Assembly (NCBI GenBank): GCA_038746265.1
Contig: JBCDKU010000036.1
Span: forward strand, 1-26,448
Reading direction: 5' to 3'
Length of the DNA stretch: 26,448 nucleotides
Origin: JBCBKP01 sp038746265
GTDB taxonomy: Bacteria; Planctomycetota; Phycisphaerae; Phycisphaerales; UBA1924
Shown here piece after piece: positions 9,296 to 15,915 of this stretch. A model generated the notes under the pieces. That model saw nothing but the letters and a program-made list of their open reading frames with translations, was not told where the DNA came from and did not search any database. How positions within the stretch are numbered: position 1 is the first letter of the stretch; the number at the start of each line of letters is the position of its first letter. A program made the translations under genes and the position numbers.

Positions 9296-10462
9296 ATGCA
9301 CGAAACCCCCCGTTTCCCCACCAACGGCATCACCGAGCTCATGGAGCTCGACCGCACCCACAACCTCTCCGAATCCACCTCGCAGGACCTCTCGCTCCGT
9401 GAGGCGATCGGCGAGGACGCGGTCGCGGAGCTGCTGGATCTGAAGCTGGGGTACGGCTCGCTCGAGGGGCTCGAGCCGCTGCGGCACATGCTCGCCGCGG
9501 ACCGGGGCGTCAAGCCGGGCCAGGTGCTCACGGTCCACGGCGCGATCCTCGCGCTGCACCTCGTCGCGATGGAGCTGTGCCGGTCCGGCGAGGACGAGGT
9601 TGTCGTGCTCGCGCCGACCTTCCCTGCGACGCAGGACACGCTGCACGCGGCCGGCGCGAAGGTCATCCCGTGCCGGACCAAGTTCGAGAACGGCTACGCG
9701 CTCAGCATCGAGGACGTGATGTGCCGCGTCACCGATCGGACCAGACTCGTCTCGCTCGCAACGCCCCAGAACCCGAGCGGCAAGTCGATCACCACCGACG
9801 AGATCGAGAGTCTGCTCGAAGCGCTCGCCGAGCGCGCGCCCGAGGCGTACGTCCTCGTCGATGAGACCTACCGCGACGCGACGTTCGATGGCGTCATCCC
9901 GCCCAGCGCCGCGCCGCTCGACGGGCGGGTCATCACGTGCGGCTCGATCTCGAAGGCCTACGGCGTCCCGGCCCTGCGGCTCGGCTGGCTCACGACGACC
10001 GACGCCGAGCTGTATGAACGCCTCCGCATCGCGAAGATGAACACGGTCATCTCCGAGTCGCTGCTGTGCGAGCACATCGCGGTCAGGGTGCTCGAACGCA
10101 AGGACGAGATCCTCGCGGCGCAGCGCGAGGTCCTGAACAAGGCGATCGCCGCGATCGAGGCGTGGCTGCCGTCGGTCGGGCATCTCATCGAATGGGTCAA
10201 GCCCGACGGCGGGGCGCTGTGCGTCATGCGGCTCAAGCCCGACGCCTTCAGCGACGATCTCGTCACCGCCTTCTTCGATCGCCAGGCCGCGTTCGACCTG
10301 CAGGTCTCGCGCGGCGAGTGGTTCGGCGATGAGTCCCGGGTCATCCGGATCGGGTTCGGGCACGTCGATCCCGAGAAGCTGCCGGCCGCGCTCGAGGCGC
10401 TGGGCCGGGCCCTCAAGGCCGTGAGCGGCACCGAGGCGGCGGCGGCCGTAAGCGCCAAGTAA
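9296..10462 (+). CDS. PLP-dependent class I/II aminotransferase
   Basis: A 388-residue fold-type I aminotransferase. Visible features are GYGSLEGLEPLR (52-63), the cofactor-site NPSG (159-162), DETY (189-192), the Schiff-base lysine K220 in SISKAYGVPALRLGW, and Arg228 of the same motif. The C-terminal small domain ends in an Ala-rich tail. The substrate cannot be read from the sequence and neighbours give no pathway clue. The start ATG at 9296 begins just after the preceding gene. Confidence 0.93.
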   Translation: MHETPRFPTNGITELMELDRTHNLSESTSQDLSLREAIGEDAVAELLDLKLGYGSLEGLEPLRHMLAADRGVKPGQVLTVHGAILALHLVAMELCRSGEDEVVVLAPTFPATQDTLHAAGAKVIPCRTKFENGYALSIEDVMCRVTDRTRLVSLATPQNPSGKSITTDEIESLLEALAERAPEAYVLVDETYRDATFDGVIPPSAAPLDGRVITCGSISKAYGVPALRLGWLTTTDAELYERLRIAKMNTVISESLLCEHIAVRVLERKDEILAAQREVLNKAIAAIEAWLPSVGHLIEWVKPDGGALCVMRLKPDAFSDDLVTAFFDRQAAFDLQVSRGEWFGDESRVIRIGFGHVDPEKLPAALEALGRALKAVSGTEAAAAVSAK

Positions 10463-11271
10463 GGCGACGCTTACCGGGCCGGCGTTCAAGGTCCGAAATA
10501 CAAACTCGGAACTTTCTGCAAGAAATAGGCATCTCACAGGAGCCGCGGTGCGGTTTGTGCGTACTGTATTGGTGTCGGGCCGGCTGGTTTCAAAGCCTCA
10601 TTCGAGGTGGGCCGGAGCAGACCGACGGGGAAGAAAGATATCTCGATTCGAACGCCCGCTCTGGGGTGTCTCTACGTCGCGATGATCTCTTCCAAGGACA
10701 CACACACCCGAGGACGGCGGGTGGGGAATCTTTCGAGCCACCGGGCGTTCTGCCCTGTGTTCTCGGACCCGATCGCGTGAAGCCGGGTAATCGGCGGTGC
10801 GTGTGCGGGGGCCCTCACGAGACACCACGCGCTGCAGCGTGGCGATCAGGTCGAGTGCGGTGCATGGTTCAACAGGACGGAGTGAGTTGGCTGACGGCGT
10901 CCCGCGGAAGCGGTGCCGAAGAGCTTCCCCCGCGGGCATCACGCCAAGCGTGATGCGTTGTGTGGAGTTTGAGGGAGTGAGCGTCCGCGTGTGGTGCGTC
11001 ACGCGGACGAGTGAGTCCGGGGCGGAAACGCTCTGGCTCACTTTCAAGCCCCGGGCCGGCGGCCCGGTGACGCGCGTCGCGAAGGGACATCGCGGCGTCA
11101 CGAACGACGGCCTCAGAGTGAGAGAAGAGGCCGGTCCGGGGCACAGGACCCTTCTTTCCCCACGCCGGGCCGGGTGCGCCTCACCAGGCCGCCCGGCCAA
11201 TTCAGACCGCGACTCTCTCGCACGACGCGCGGCGTCGCGGTCCGACGCCGGGCCGGGTAGGCTCCCAGCGG
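10463..11271. other. 809-bp gene-free region dominated by hairpins
   Basis: Open frames on both strands are Arg/Ser/Pro-rich and look like chance products. The first 90 bases are comparatively AT-rich (10490-10530). From about 10700 to 11150 nearly every base belongs to a local inverted repeat, listed under the RNA candidate at 10700-11160. The last 110 bases are plain GC-rich sequence leading to the next gene. Confidence 0.6.
10700..11160 (+). ncRNA. candidate structured RNA (chain of perfect hairpins)
   Basis: Successive stems: CACCCG/CGGGTG 10705-10723; GGGC/GCCC 10743-10755; ACCCG/CGGGT 10767-10788; CCACGC/GCGTGG 10825-10842; CCCGCGG/CCGCGGG 10901-10936 with inner AAGC/GCTT; GCATCACGC/GCGTGATGC 10936-10956 (3-nt loop); 10-bp stem 10982-11009; AGTGAG/CTCACT 11010-11042 enclosing GCG-GAAA-CGC, a GNRA tetraloop; CCGGGCC/GGCCCGG 11051-11067; GTGACGC/GCGTCAC 11067-11101 with inner CGCGA/TCGCG; GGCCTC/GAGGCC 11109-11132; GGTCC/GGACC 11133-11150 followed by CTTCTTT. 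The GNRA loop and trailing T-rich run favour the plus strand. Hallmarks of RNase P RNA, tmRNA and SRP RNA were not seen. Ends and function are unknown. Confidence 0.45.
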
Positions 11272-12159
11272 ATGAACCAGCGCGAGCACGATGCTTCGCC
11301 GCGCGCACAGGACGGCGCGCTCGGTCCGCAGGATGACAAGGACGTCGCCACGCCCGGACCCGACGCACCCCGCTCCCACATCCTCGCTCGCTCGCGCGTC
11401 TGGCTGATCCGATCCACGCTGATTTTGCTCGCGCTTCTGACGCTCGGTGCGTTGTTCGCCGCGACGCAGATCGAGCGCGCACCCAGATGGTGGCGGCACC
11501 TGCGGCCCGATGACGACCGCGTGGTCGCCGGTGCGACCGCGATCGAGAACCAGCTCGGCCGCGAGCTGCACCGGCTCCGATCTATCGAGGGCACCAGCGC
11601 CGACGGCACCCGGCAGCTCAGCGTGCCGTGGGCGCTGGAGGTCTCGGATCTTGACGCCAGCCGCTGGCTCACAGGCCGGCTGCCGCGCTGGCTCGAGACA
11701 GAAACCGGCCTCGACGAGTGGCCCGAAGAGCTGAGCCAGATGCAGGTCCGCTTCGTCGGCGGCGAGGTCCGGGTCGGCGTGCGGCTCGGCGCGAAGGAAG
11801 AAGAGCCCGGGTCGGGCCGGGTGGTGACGGCGTCGCTCAAGCCCGAGATCCGTTCCGACGGCAGCCTGTGGGTGAAGCCGACGTGGGTGCACGTCGGGCG
11901 TCTGCCCTTGCCCGCGCCGATGGTCTTGCGCGAGGCGCGGGCCAACGCGGCGGACTTCTTTCCCGATGAGCTCGAGGGTGTGGACCTGACGTTTGTCGAG
12001 AAGCTGTTCGAGATCGCGCTGGGTGAAGAGGCTGTGAACCTCACGCCCGAGCTCCGGCTCGTGGACCGCCGCCGTGTCCGCCTGCTCGACGTGCGGGTCG
12101 ATGACGGCGTGATGCGGGTGGTGTGCCGGACGGAATCGGCGGCGGTCGCGACGCGGTAG
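11272..12159 (+). CDS. hypothetical single-pass membrane protein
   Basis: A 295-residue protein: a polar N-terminus of about 45 residues, one membrane helix (IRSTLILLALLTLGALFAATQ, about 46-66), then a roughly 230-residue exported domain. That domain has strand-like stretches (MQVRFVGGEVRVGVRLG; VVTASLKPEIRSDGSLWVKP; VHVGRLPLPAP) of the kind seen in YpmS/LmeA-like lipid-associated or envelope proteins. This likeness is weak and no family is claimed. ATG at 11272 is used. It converges on the lipoprotein gene, with 21 bp between the stops. Confidence 0.8.
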   Translation: MNQREHDASPRAQDGALGPQDDKDVATPGPDAPRSHILARSRVWLIRSTLILLALLTLGALFAATQIERAPRWWRHLRPDDDRVVAGATAIENQLGRELHRLRSIEGTSADGTRQLSVPWALEVSDLDASRWLTGRLPRWLETETGLDEWPEELSQMQVRFVGGEVRVGVRLGAKEEEPGSGRVVTASLKPEIRSDGSLWVKPTWVHVGRLPLPAPMVLREARANAADFFPDELEGVDLTFVEKLFEIALGEEAVNLTPELRLVDRRRVRLLDVRVDDGVMRVVCRTESAAVATR

Positions 12160-12180
12160 GCGGTTGGTTGACACTCCCAT

Positions 12181-12750
12181 TTAGAGCGGCAGCTTGACGA
12201 GCTTCTCGGCCGACGTTGCTTCCTTGGCGATGCGCTTGGCGGTTCTGGTCTGCTCGGCCTCGAGGAGTGGCTTGTTGGCCTCGAGGCGTTCCTTGAGCTG
12301 TGGGTCCTGCTGGGCGGCGTGCTCGATGGAGCGCGCAATAGAGGCGGCGGACTTCTTGAGCTGCGTGCCCCGGACGAGCGCGGCGGCGAGGCCGCCGACG
12401 AGCAGGGCGGGAGTGCGGACAGGCTCGGGGAGCCACGGCGCGACGGCGCCGACGACGTTGGAGATGGGGTCGGGCGATTCGGCGCTGGCGGCGATCTGGT
12501 CGAGTTGGGTGAGGGCCTGGTCGAGCGTGCGTTGGTTGGACGTCAGCAGCGCGATCGAGGCGTCGATCTGGTTGCGGCGTGGGTCGGCCTGCGGGAGCGC
12601 GTCGCGCTGCGCGGCGAGTTCGTCGATGCGGGCGGTGATGGTGTCGCGTTTGGATTCGACCTCGCTCGTGAAGCCCGCGAGATCGGCGAGCGAGGCGCAG
12701 CCGGTGAGGACGACGAGAACGAGCGAGACGGCGATGAGCTTGAGCGGCAT
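12181..12750 (-). CDS. putative coiled-coil lipoprotein
   Basis: A 189-residue protein with a lipoprotein signal peptide (MPLKLIAVSLVLVVLTGCAS; lipobox LTGC, Cys18). A coiled-coil-like region follows (about 25-95, with heptad-spaced Leu/Ile: SEVESKRDTITARIDELAAQRD), then a hydrophobic helix (about 115-130, TPALLVGGLAAALV) and a charged C-terminal helix (LKERLEANKPLLEAEQTRTAKRIAKEA). No family is recognised. It lies 142 bp downstream of lpxC on the same strand and may be the last gene of that transcription unit, or stand alone. Confidence 0.8.
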   Translation of the reverse strand: MPLKLIAVSLVLVVLTGCASLADLAGFTSEVESKRDTITARIDELAAQRDALPQADPRRNQIDASIALLTSNQRTLDQALTQLDQIAASAESPDPISNVVGAVAPWLPEPVRTPALLVGGLAAALVRGTQLKKSAASIARSIEHAAQQDPQLKERLEANKPLLEAEQTRTAKRIAKEATSAEKLVKLPL

Positions 12751-12892
12751 GGATGCCCCCTGTGTGGTGCCGCGGGCGCGGCGGGTGGTGGGGGCGGTGT
12801 GATTGTCGTCGGCCGGCGGGCGGGTGCAAGAGGTTTGTGGCGCAACGCGGGAAGATTGCGCGCGCGGCCGGTCGGTCGAGGAAGAAATCGGT

Positions 12893-13765
12893 CTAAGAAG
12901 AAAGCTCGGCGAGCCGTTGGGCGGCGGCGTGGTTCATCGCGTGGCCCGAGCGTCTGGCGGTGATCCGGGCGTGGATGGGTGCGCCGGCGAGCGCGAGGTC
13001 ACCGATGAGGTCGAGGAGCTTGTGGGCGGCGGTCTCGTTCTCGAAGCGGAGGGTGTTGTCGATCGGCTTGGCGTCGTGATCGAGCACAAGCAGGTCGGCG
13101 GGCGTGAAGCGGGTGAACAGGCCCGCTTGCGCCATCGCCTGGGCTTCTTCCCGCAGGCTGAAGCTGCGGGCGGGGGCGATCGATTCGAGGAAGCTCTGCG
13201 GGTCGCCCTTCCAGTCCGCGGTGCAGGCCGGGATGCGACTCCCGTAGTCAAGCTCGTAGCGGTAGTGGGGGGCGGCGTCTGCGTCGATGGGCTCGATGGT
13301 GATGGAGGCGGTCCCGTCGGGTGAGGTGATCTCGATGGGCTCGGTCGGTGTGATCGGGTTGATCTCGGCGGAGAGCGGCGTCGTCCCGGCGGCGGTGAGG
13401 TGCTCGGCGAAGTCGATGGCGGACCCGTCGAGGATGGGGATCTCGGGGCCCGTGAGTTCGATGATGGCGTCGGTGATGCCGAGGCCCGCGAGGGCGGCCA
13501 GCGCGTGCTCGGTGGTGAAGGCGGGGCCTTTCGCGGTGGCGATCGCGGTGTGGCGCGCGTCCATCTGTCCGAACGCCGGGTGCGCGGGCTCGTCGGAGCG
13601 GTTGGCGATGGTGGCGGCGATGGGGTCGGATCCGTCGCGTGCGATGAGGATGCCGGGGGTGGAGGTTGTGTTGGGTTTGAAGTGGGTGGAGACGTCCTGA
13701 CCCGTGAAGAGCCCGATGCCCTCGATGGTGAACGGGCGCTCGATGGTGGTGCGCTTGATGGGCAT
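12893..13765 (-). CDS. lpxC: UDP-3-O-acyl-N-acetylglucosamine deacetylase LpxC
   Basis: A 290-residue zinc amidase carrying out the committed deacetylation of lipid A synthesis. The start is MPIKRTTIERPFTIEGIGLFTG; the first domain has the conserved TEHALAAL with Glu86 and zinc ligand His87. The second domain has HKLLDLIGD with zinc ligands His248 and Asp252, and RRSGHAMN with catalytic-type His275. At 290 residues it is slightly short for the family. ATG at 13765 overlaps the lpxD stop as TGATG, which fixes the start and implies translational coupling; the frame stays open well upstream only as a shadow of lpxD. Confidence 0.95.
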   Translation of the reverse strand: MPIKRTTIERPFTIEGIGLFTGQDVSTHFKPNTTSTPGILIARDGSDPIAATIANRSDEPAHPAFGQMDARHTAIATAKGPAFTTEHALAALAGLGITDAIIELTGPEIPILDGSAIDFAEHLTAAGTTPLSAEINPITPTEPIEITSPDGTASITIEPIDADAAPHYRYELDYGSRIPACTADWKGDPQSFLESIAPARSFSLREEAQAMAQAGLFTRFTPADLLVLDHDAKPIDNTLRFENETAAHKLLDLIGDLALAGAPIHARITARRSGHAMNHAAAQRLAELSS

Positions 13766-14874
13766 CACGGCTGCTGGTCTTCGAGGCGGCGGAGCCGGCG
13801 TGCGACGTCGTTGAGCTTGTCGCGCATCTTGGGGAGCAAGGGTTGGATGGCCATGGCTTTGCGTGAGGCGCTGATGGGTCTGGCGGGGTAGCCGGCGAAT
13901 GGCTCTGGTCCGCCGAGGTTGCCGGTGACCATGGAGCCGCCCGCCATGATGGTGCCGGGGGCGATGGTGACGTTGTCGGGGATGCAGCTCGCGCCGCCGA
14001 TGACGGTGTCGTCGCCGACCGTGGTGGAGCCGCCGATCGCGACGGCGCCGCAGATGCGGACGCGCTCGCCGACGGCGCAGGAGTGCCCGATCTGGACGAG
14101 GTTGTCGATCTTGGTGTGGCTGCCGATGGTGGTGGGTTTGAACTTGCCGCGGTCGATGCAGGTGTTGGCGCCGATCTCGACGTGGTCGGCGAGGGTGACG
14201 CCCGCGAGGTGGGGGAGCTTGATGAAGCCCTGCGACTTGTCGGGGTTGGCGATGTAGCCGAAGCCGTCGGCGCCGAGGACGGCGCCGGGGTGGATCTCGC
14301 AGTGGCTGCCGATGCGGACGCCCGGCATGAGGACGGTGCGGGCGTGGATGGTGCAGTGCTCGCCGGTGCGTACGCCGGCGGCGACGACCGCGCCGGCGTG
14401 GACGCGGGTGTGCTCGCCCAGCTTGACGTTGGGGCCGATGGAGGCGTTCGCACCGACGAAGCACGACGAGGGGATCGAGGCCGAGTCGTGGATGGTGGCG
14501 GTAGGGTGGAGCCCGGGGTCGGCGGGCTCGGAAGGGGCGAGTGTGCTGGCGGCTTCGAGCAGCGCGGCGAGGGCGTGGTCGGCGGAATCGACGACGATCA
14601 GGGCGCGCTGGTCGTGGTCATCGGCCTGGACATCGATACCGCGGGTGATGAGTGCGGCGCCGGCACGGGACTTGGGCCAGCGTGCGGCGTACTCGGCGGA
14701 GCGGATGAAGGTGAGGTCGGTCGAGGCGGCGTCGTCGATGCCGGCGACGCCCGCGATCGGACGGTCTTTGTTGCCGAGGATCTCGGGGTTGAGCGATGCG
14801 AGCGCGGCGGCGACCTTCTCGGCGGTGCCGAGCATCTCGGAGAGGATCGCCTGGGCCTCGTTCGTGTCTGACAC
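13765..14874 (-). CDS. lpxD: UDP-3-O-acylglucosamine N-acyltransferase LpxD
   Basis: A 369-residue trimeric left-handed beta-helix acyltransferase, adding the N-linked acyl chain in lipid A synthesis. The N-terminal substrate-binding domain (about 20-115) has DLTFIRSAEYA. Hexapeptide repeats run from about 120 to 325 (HPTATIHDSASIPSSCFVG, ASIGPNVKLG and so on). The ADGFGYIANPD segment and IGHSC with catalytic His264 are the LpxD signatures. A C-terminal helix (PKMRDKLNDVARRLRRLED) follows. It overlaps lpxC by one base. The spacer to the OmpH-like gene is 53 bp, which suggests one operon. Confidence 0.96.
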   Translation of the reverse strand: MSDTNEAQAILSEMLGTAEKVAAALASLNPEILGNKDRPIAGVAGIDDAASTDLTFIRSAEYAARWPKSRAGAALITRGIDVQADDHDQRALIVVDSADHALAALLEAASTLAPSEPADPGLHPTATIHDSASIPSSCFVGANASIGPNVKLGEHTRVHAGAVVAAGVRTGEHCTIHARTVLMPGVRIGSHCEIHPGAVLGADGFGYIANPDKSQGFIKLPHLAGVTLADHVEIGANTCIDRGKFKPTTIGSHTKIDNLVQIGHSCAVGERVRICGAVAIGGSTTVGDDTVIGGASCIPDNVTIAPGTIMAGGSMVTGNLGGPEPFAGYPARPISASRKAMAIQPLLPKMRDKLNDVARRLRRLEDQQP

Positions 14875-14927
14875 GGCTTGTGGATCGGACGGGCGGGCGG
14901 CCCGTTTCGCTGGGAGTGGTGAGATGG

Positions 14928-15581
14928 TTAGTTGCCGCCGGCGTTGGCGAAGCGGTTGTTCATGAAGATGATGACGTCGTTGGTGATGTCCACGCGCGGC
15001 GAGGCGTGGAGGATGCGGCGTCCGAAGACGAGGTTAAGGGCGTCGTCCTCGGCGCGGACGCGCTGCTTGCGGATATCGGAGATGCCGTCGTCGTTGATGA
15101 CGACGATCTCCCAGCCGTCGCGCTGGGCGATCTCGCCGACGGCGGCCTCGACCTTGTCGAGGATGTTCAGGAAGATCTTGCCGCGCTCGATGGTGATTTC
15201 CTGGTTAAGGAACTGCTGGCGCGCCTGGCCGGTCGCCTGGAGCTCGCGGAGTCGGCGAGCGGCCTCGATGCGCTCGGCGGAGCCCTCGGGGAGGATCTCG
15301 GCGTCGGCGCTGACCTCTTCCATCTCGTTCTGGATCTGCTCGAGGCTGGCCTCGCGGGTGCTGATGAAGATCTTGAGGTCGCGCTCGAGCGCGGCGCGCT
15401 CGTTGAGCTGGTCCACGACCTTGGCGATGTCCACGACGGCCATCGGTGTGGGGTTGGCGGCGGCGACGGCGCGGGTGGCGTCGGCGGTGTGGGGGCGGAC
15501 GAGGGCGATGGTCGCGATCGCGAGGGCGGCGAGAGTGACGACGGGCATCGCGAGACGACGTGCGTGTGAGCCGTGAGTCAT
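14928..15581 (-). CDS. OmpH/Skp-like periplasmic chaperone
   Basis: A 217-residue exported protein: N-terminal signal segment (MPVVTLAALAIATIALV, about 12-28), then the family pattern, a strand MAVVDIAKVVDQLNE, long charged coiled-coil helices (ERDLKIFISTREASLEQIQNEMEEV ... RRLRELQATGQARQQFLNQE) and a closing strand region WEIVVINDDGI. Skp-type chaperones hold unfolded outer-membrane proteins on the way to BamA. Position between bamA and lpxD supports this. ATG at 15581 begins the signal peptide; the upstream open frame runs through repeats and is rejected. Confidence 0.85.
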   Translation of the reverse strand: MTHGSHARRLAMPVVTLAALAIATIALVRPHTADATRAVAAANPTPMAVVDIAKVVDQLNERAALERDLKIFISTREASLEQIQNEMEEVSADAEILPEGSAERIEAARRLRELQATGQARQQFLNQEITIERGKIFLNILDKVEAAVGEIAQRDGWEIVVINDDGISDIRKQRVRAEDDALNLVFGRRILHASPRVDITNDVIIFMNNRFANAGGN

Positions 15582-15669
15582 GTGTTTGGGTCCTTCCGAA
15601 TTGGGGCCTTTGGGGCCTTTGTGGAGGGTAGTGCGTTGGGGGCGGGGGTGCTGGGAAGGGGCTGGGTTG

Positions 15670-15785
15670 GGCATTCGGCATTCGGCATTGGGCATTCGGG
15701 GGGAGGCATCGGGCATCAGGCATCAGGGGGAGGAGGGGTAGAGGGGGAGCCCTCACCCCGGGCCTCTCCCAGGGGGAGCGGGAGG
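15670..15785. repeat. heptanucleotide array plus CCCTCACCCCGG core, copy 1
   Basis: Eight units in strict 7-bp phase: GGCATTC, GGCATTC, GGCATTG, GGCATTC, GGGGGGA, GGCATCG, GGCATCA, GGCATCA (15670-15725). After an AGGAGG-rich link comes GGAGCCCTCACCCCGG and a CTCTCCC...GGGGGAG palindromic core. The same link and core recur at 18487-18541 in the same orientation. It resembles the short tandemly repeated (STRR) heptamers known from cyanobacteria. Confidence 0.85.
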
Positions 15786-15829
15786 CGTTGGGCGCGGGGG
15801 GCTGGCGTGGTCTATGGCGTTTGGTGCGG

Positions 15830-15852
15830 CACTGGCGGTCGAGCCGCCAGTG
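15830..15852. repeat. hairpin downstream of bamA
   Basis: CACTGGCGG (15830-15838) pairs with CCGCCAGTG (15844-15852) around a 5-nt loop. It lies about 60 bp past the bamA stop on the minus strand and could slow or end transcription or protect the 3' end; there is no T tract. Confidence 0.5.
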
Positions 15853-15870
15853 GCACCCGGAATCACAACC

Positions 15871-15915
15871 CTGATCCCTGATCCCTGATCCCCGGTCCCT
15901 GGTCCCTGGTCCCTA
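15871..15915. repeat. heptanucleotide array CTGATCC/CTGGTCC
   Basis: Six units in 7-bp phase: CTGATCC three times, CCGGTCC, then CTGGTCC twice, followed by CTAGAAC. The bamA stop codon (TAG on the minus strand, 15913-15915) falls in the seventh, degenerate unit, so the array abuts the gene exactly. Confidence 0.85.

Larger units (their letters stand above)
15582..15912. other. 331-bp repeat-rich spacer between bamA and the OmpH-like gene
   Basis: The spacer contains, in order, two GGGGCCTTT copies (about 15602-15620), a heptad array (15670-15725), a CCCTCACCCCGG-type core (15746-15785), a 9-bp hairpin CACTGGCGG/CCGCCAGTG (15830-15852) and a second heptad array (15871-15915). No gene is seen in it. 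Confidence 0.75.

Noticed and set aside
10555..10953. 132-residue frame inside the hairpin region
   Set aside because: Composition is rich in Arg/Gly/Cys with no domain, and it runs through several perfect hairpins; chance frame.
10560..11160. RNase P RNA or tmRNA in the hairpin region
   Set aside because: No GAGGAAAGTC, GCCGGGTAACGCC-type or ACAGAA core elements, and no tRNA-like T-loop or CCA end with a tag frame.
12893..14464. Extension of lpxC to 523 residues
   Set aside because: The first 230 residues are Arg/His/Pro repeats read out of frame through lpxD; LpxC homology begins at ATG 13765.
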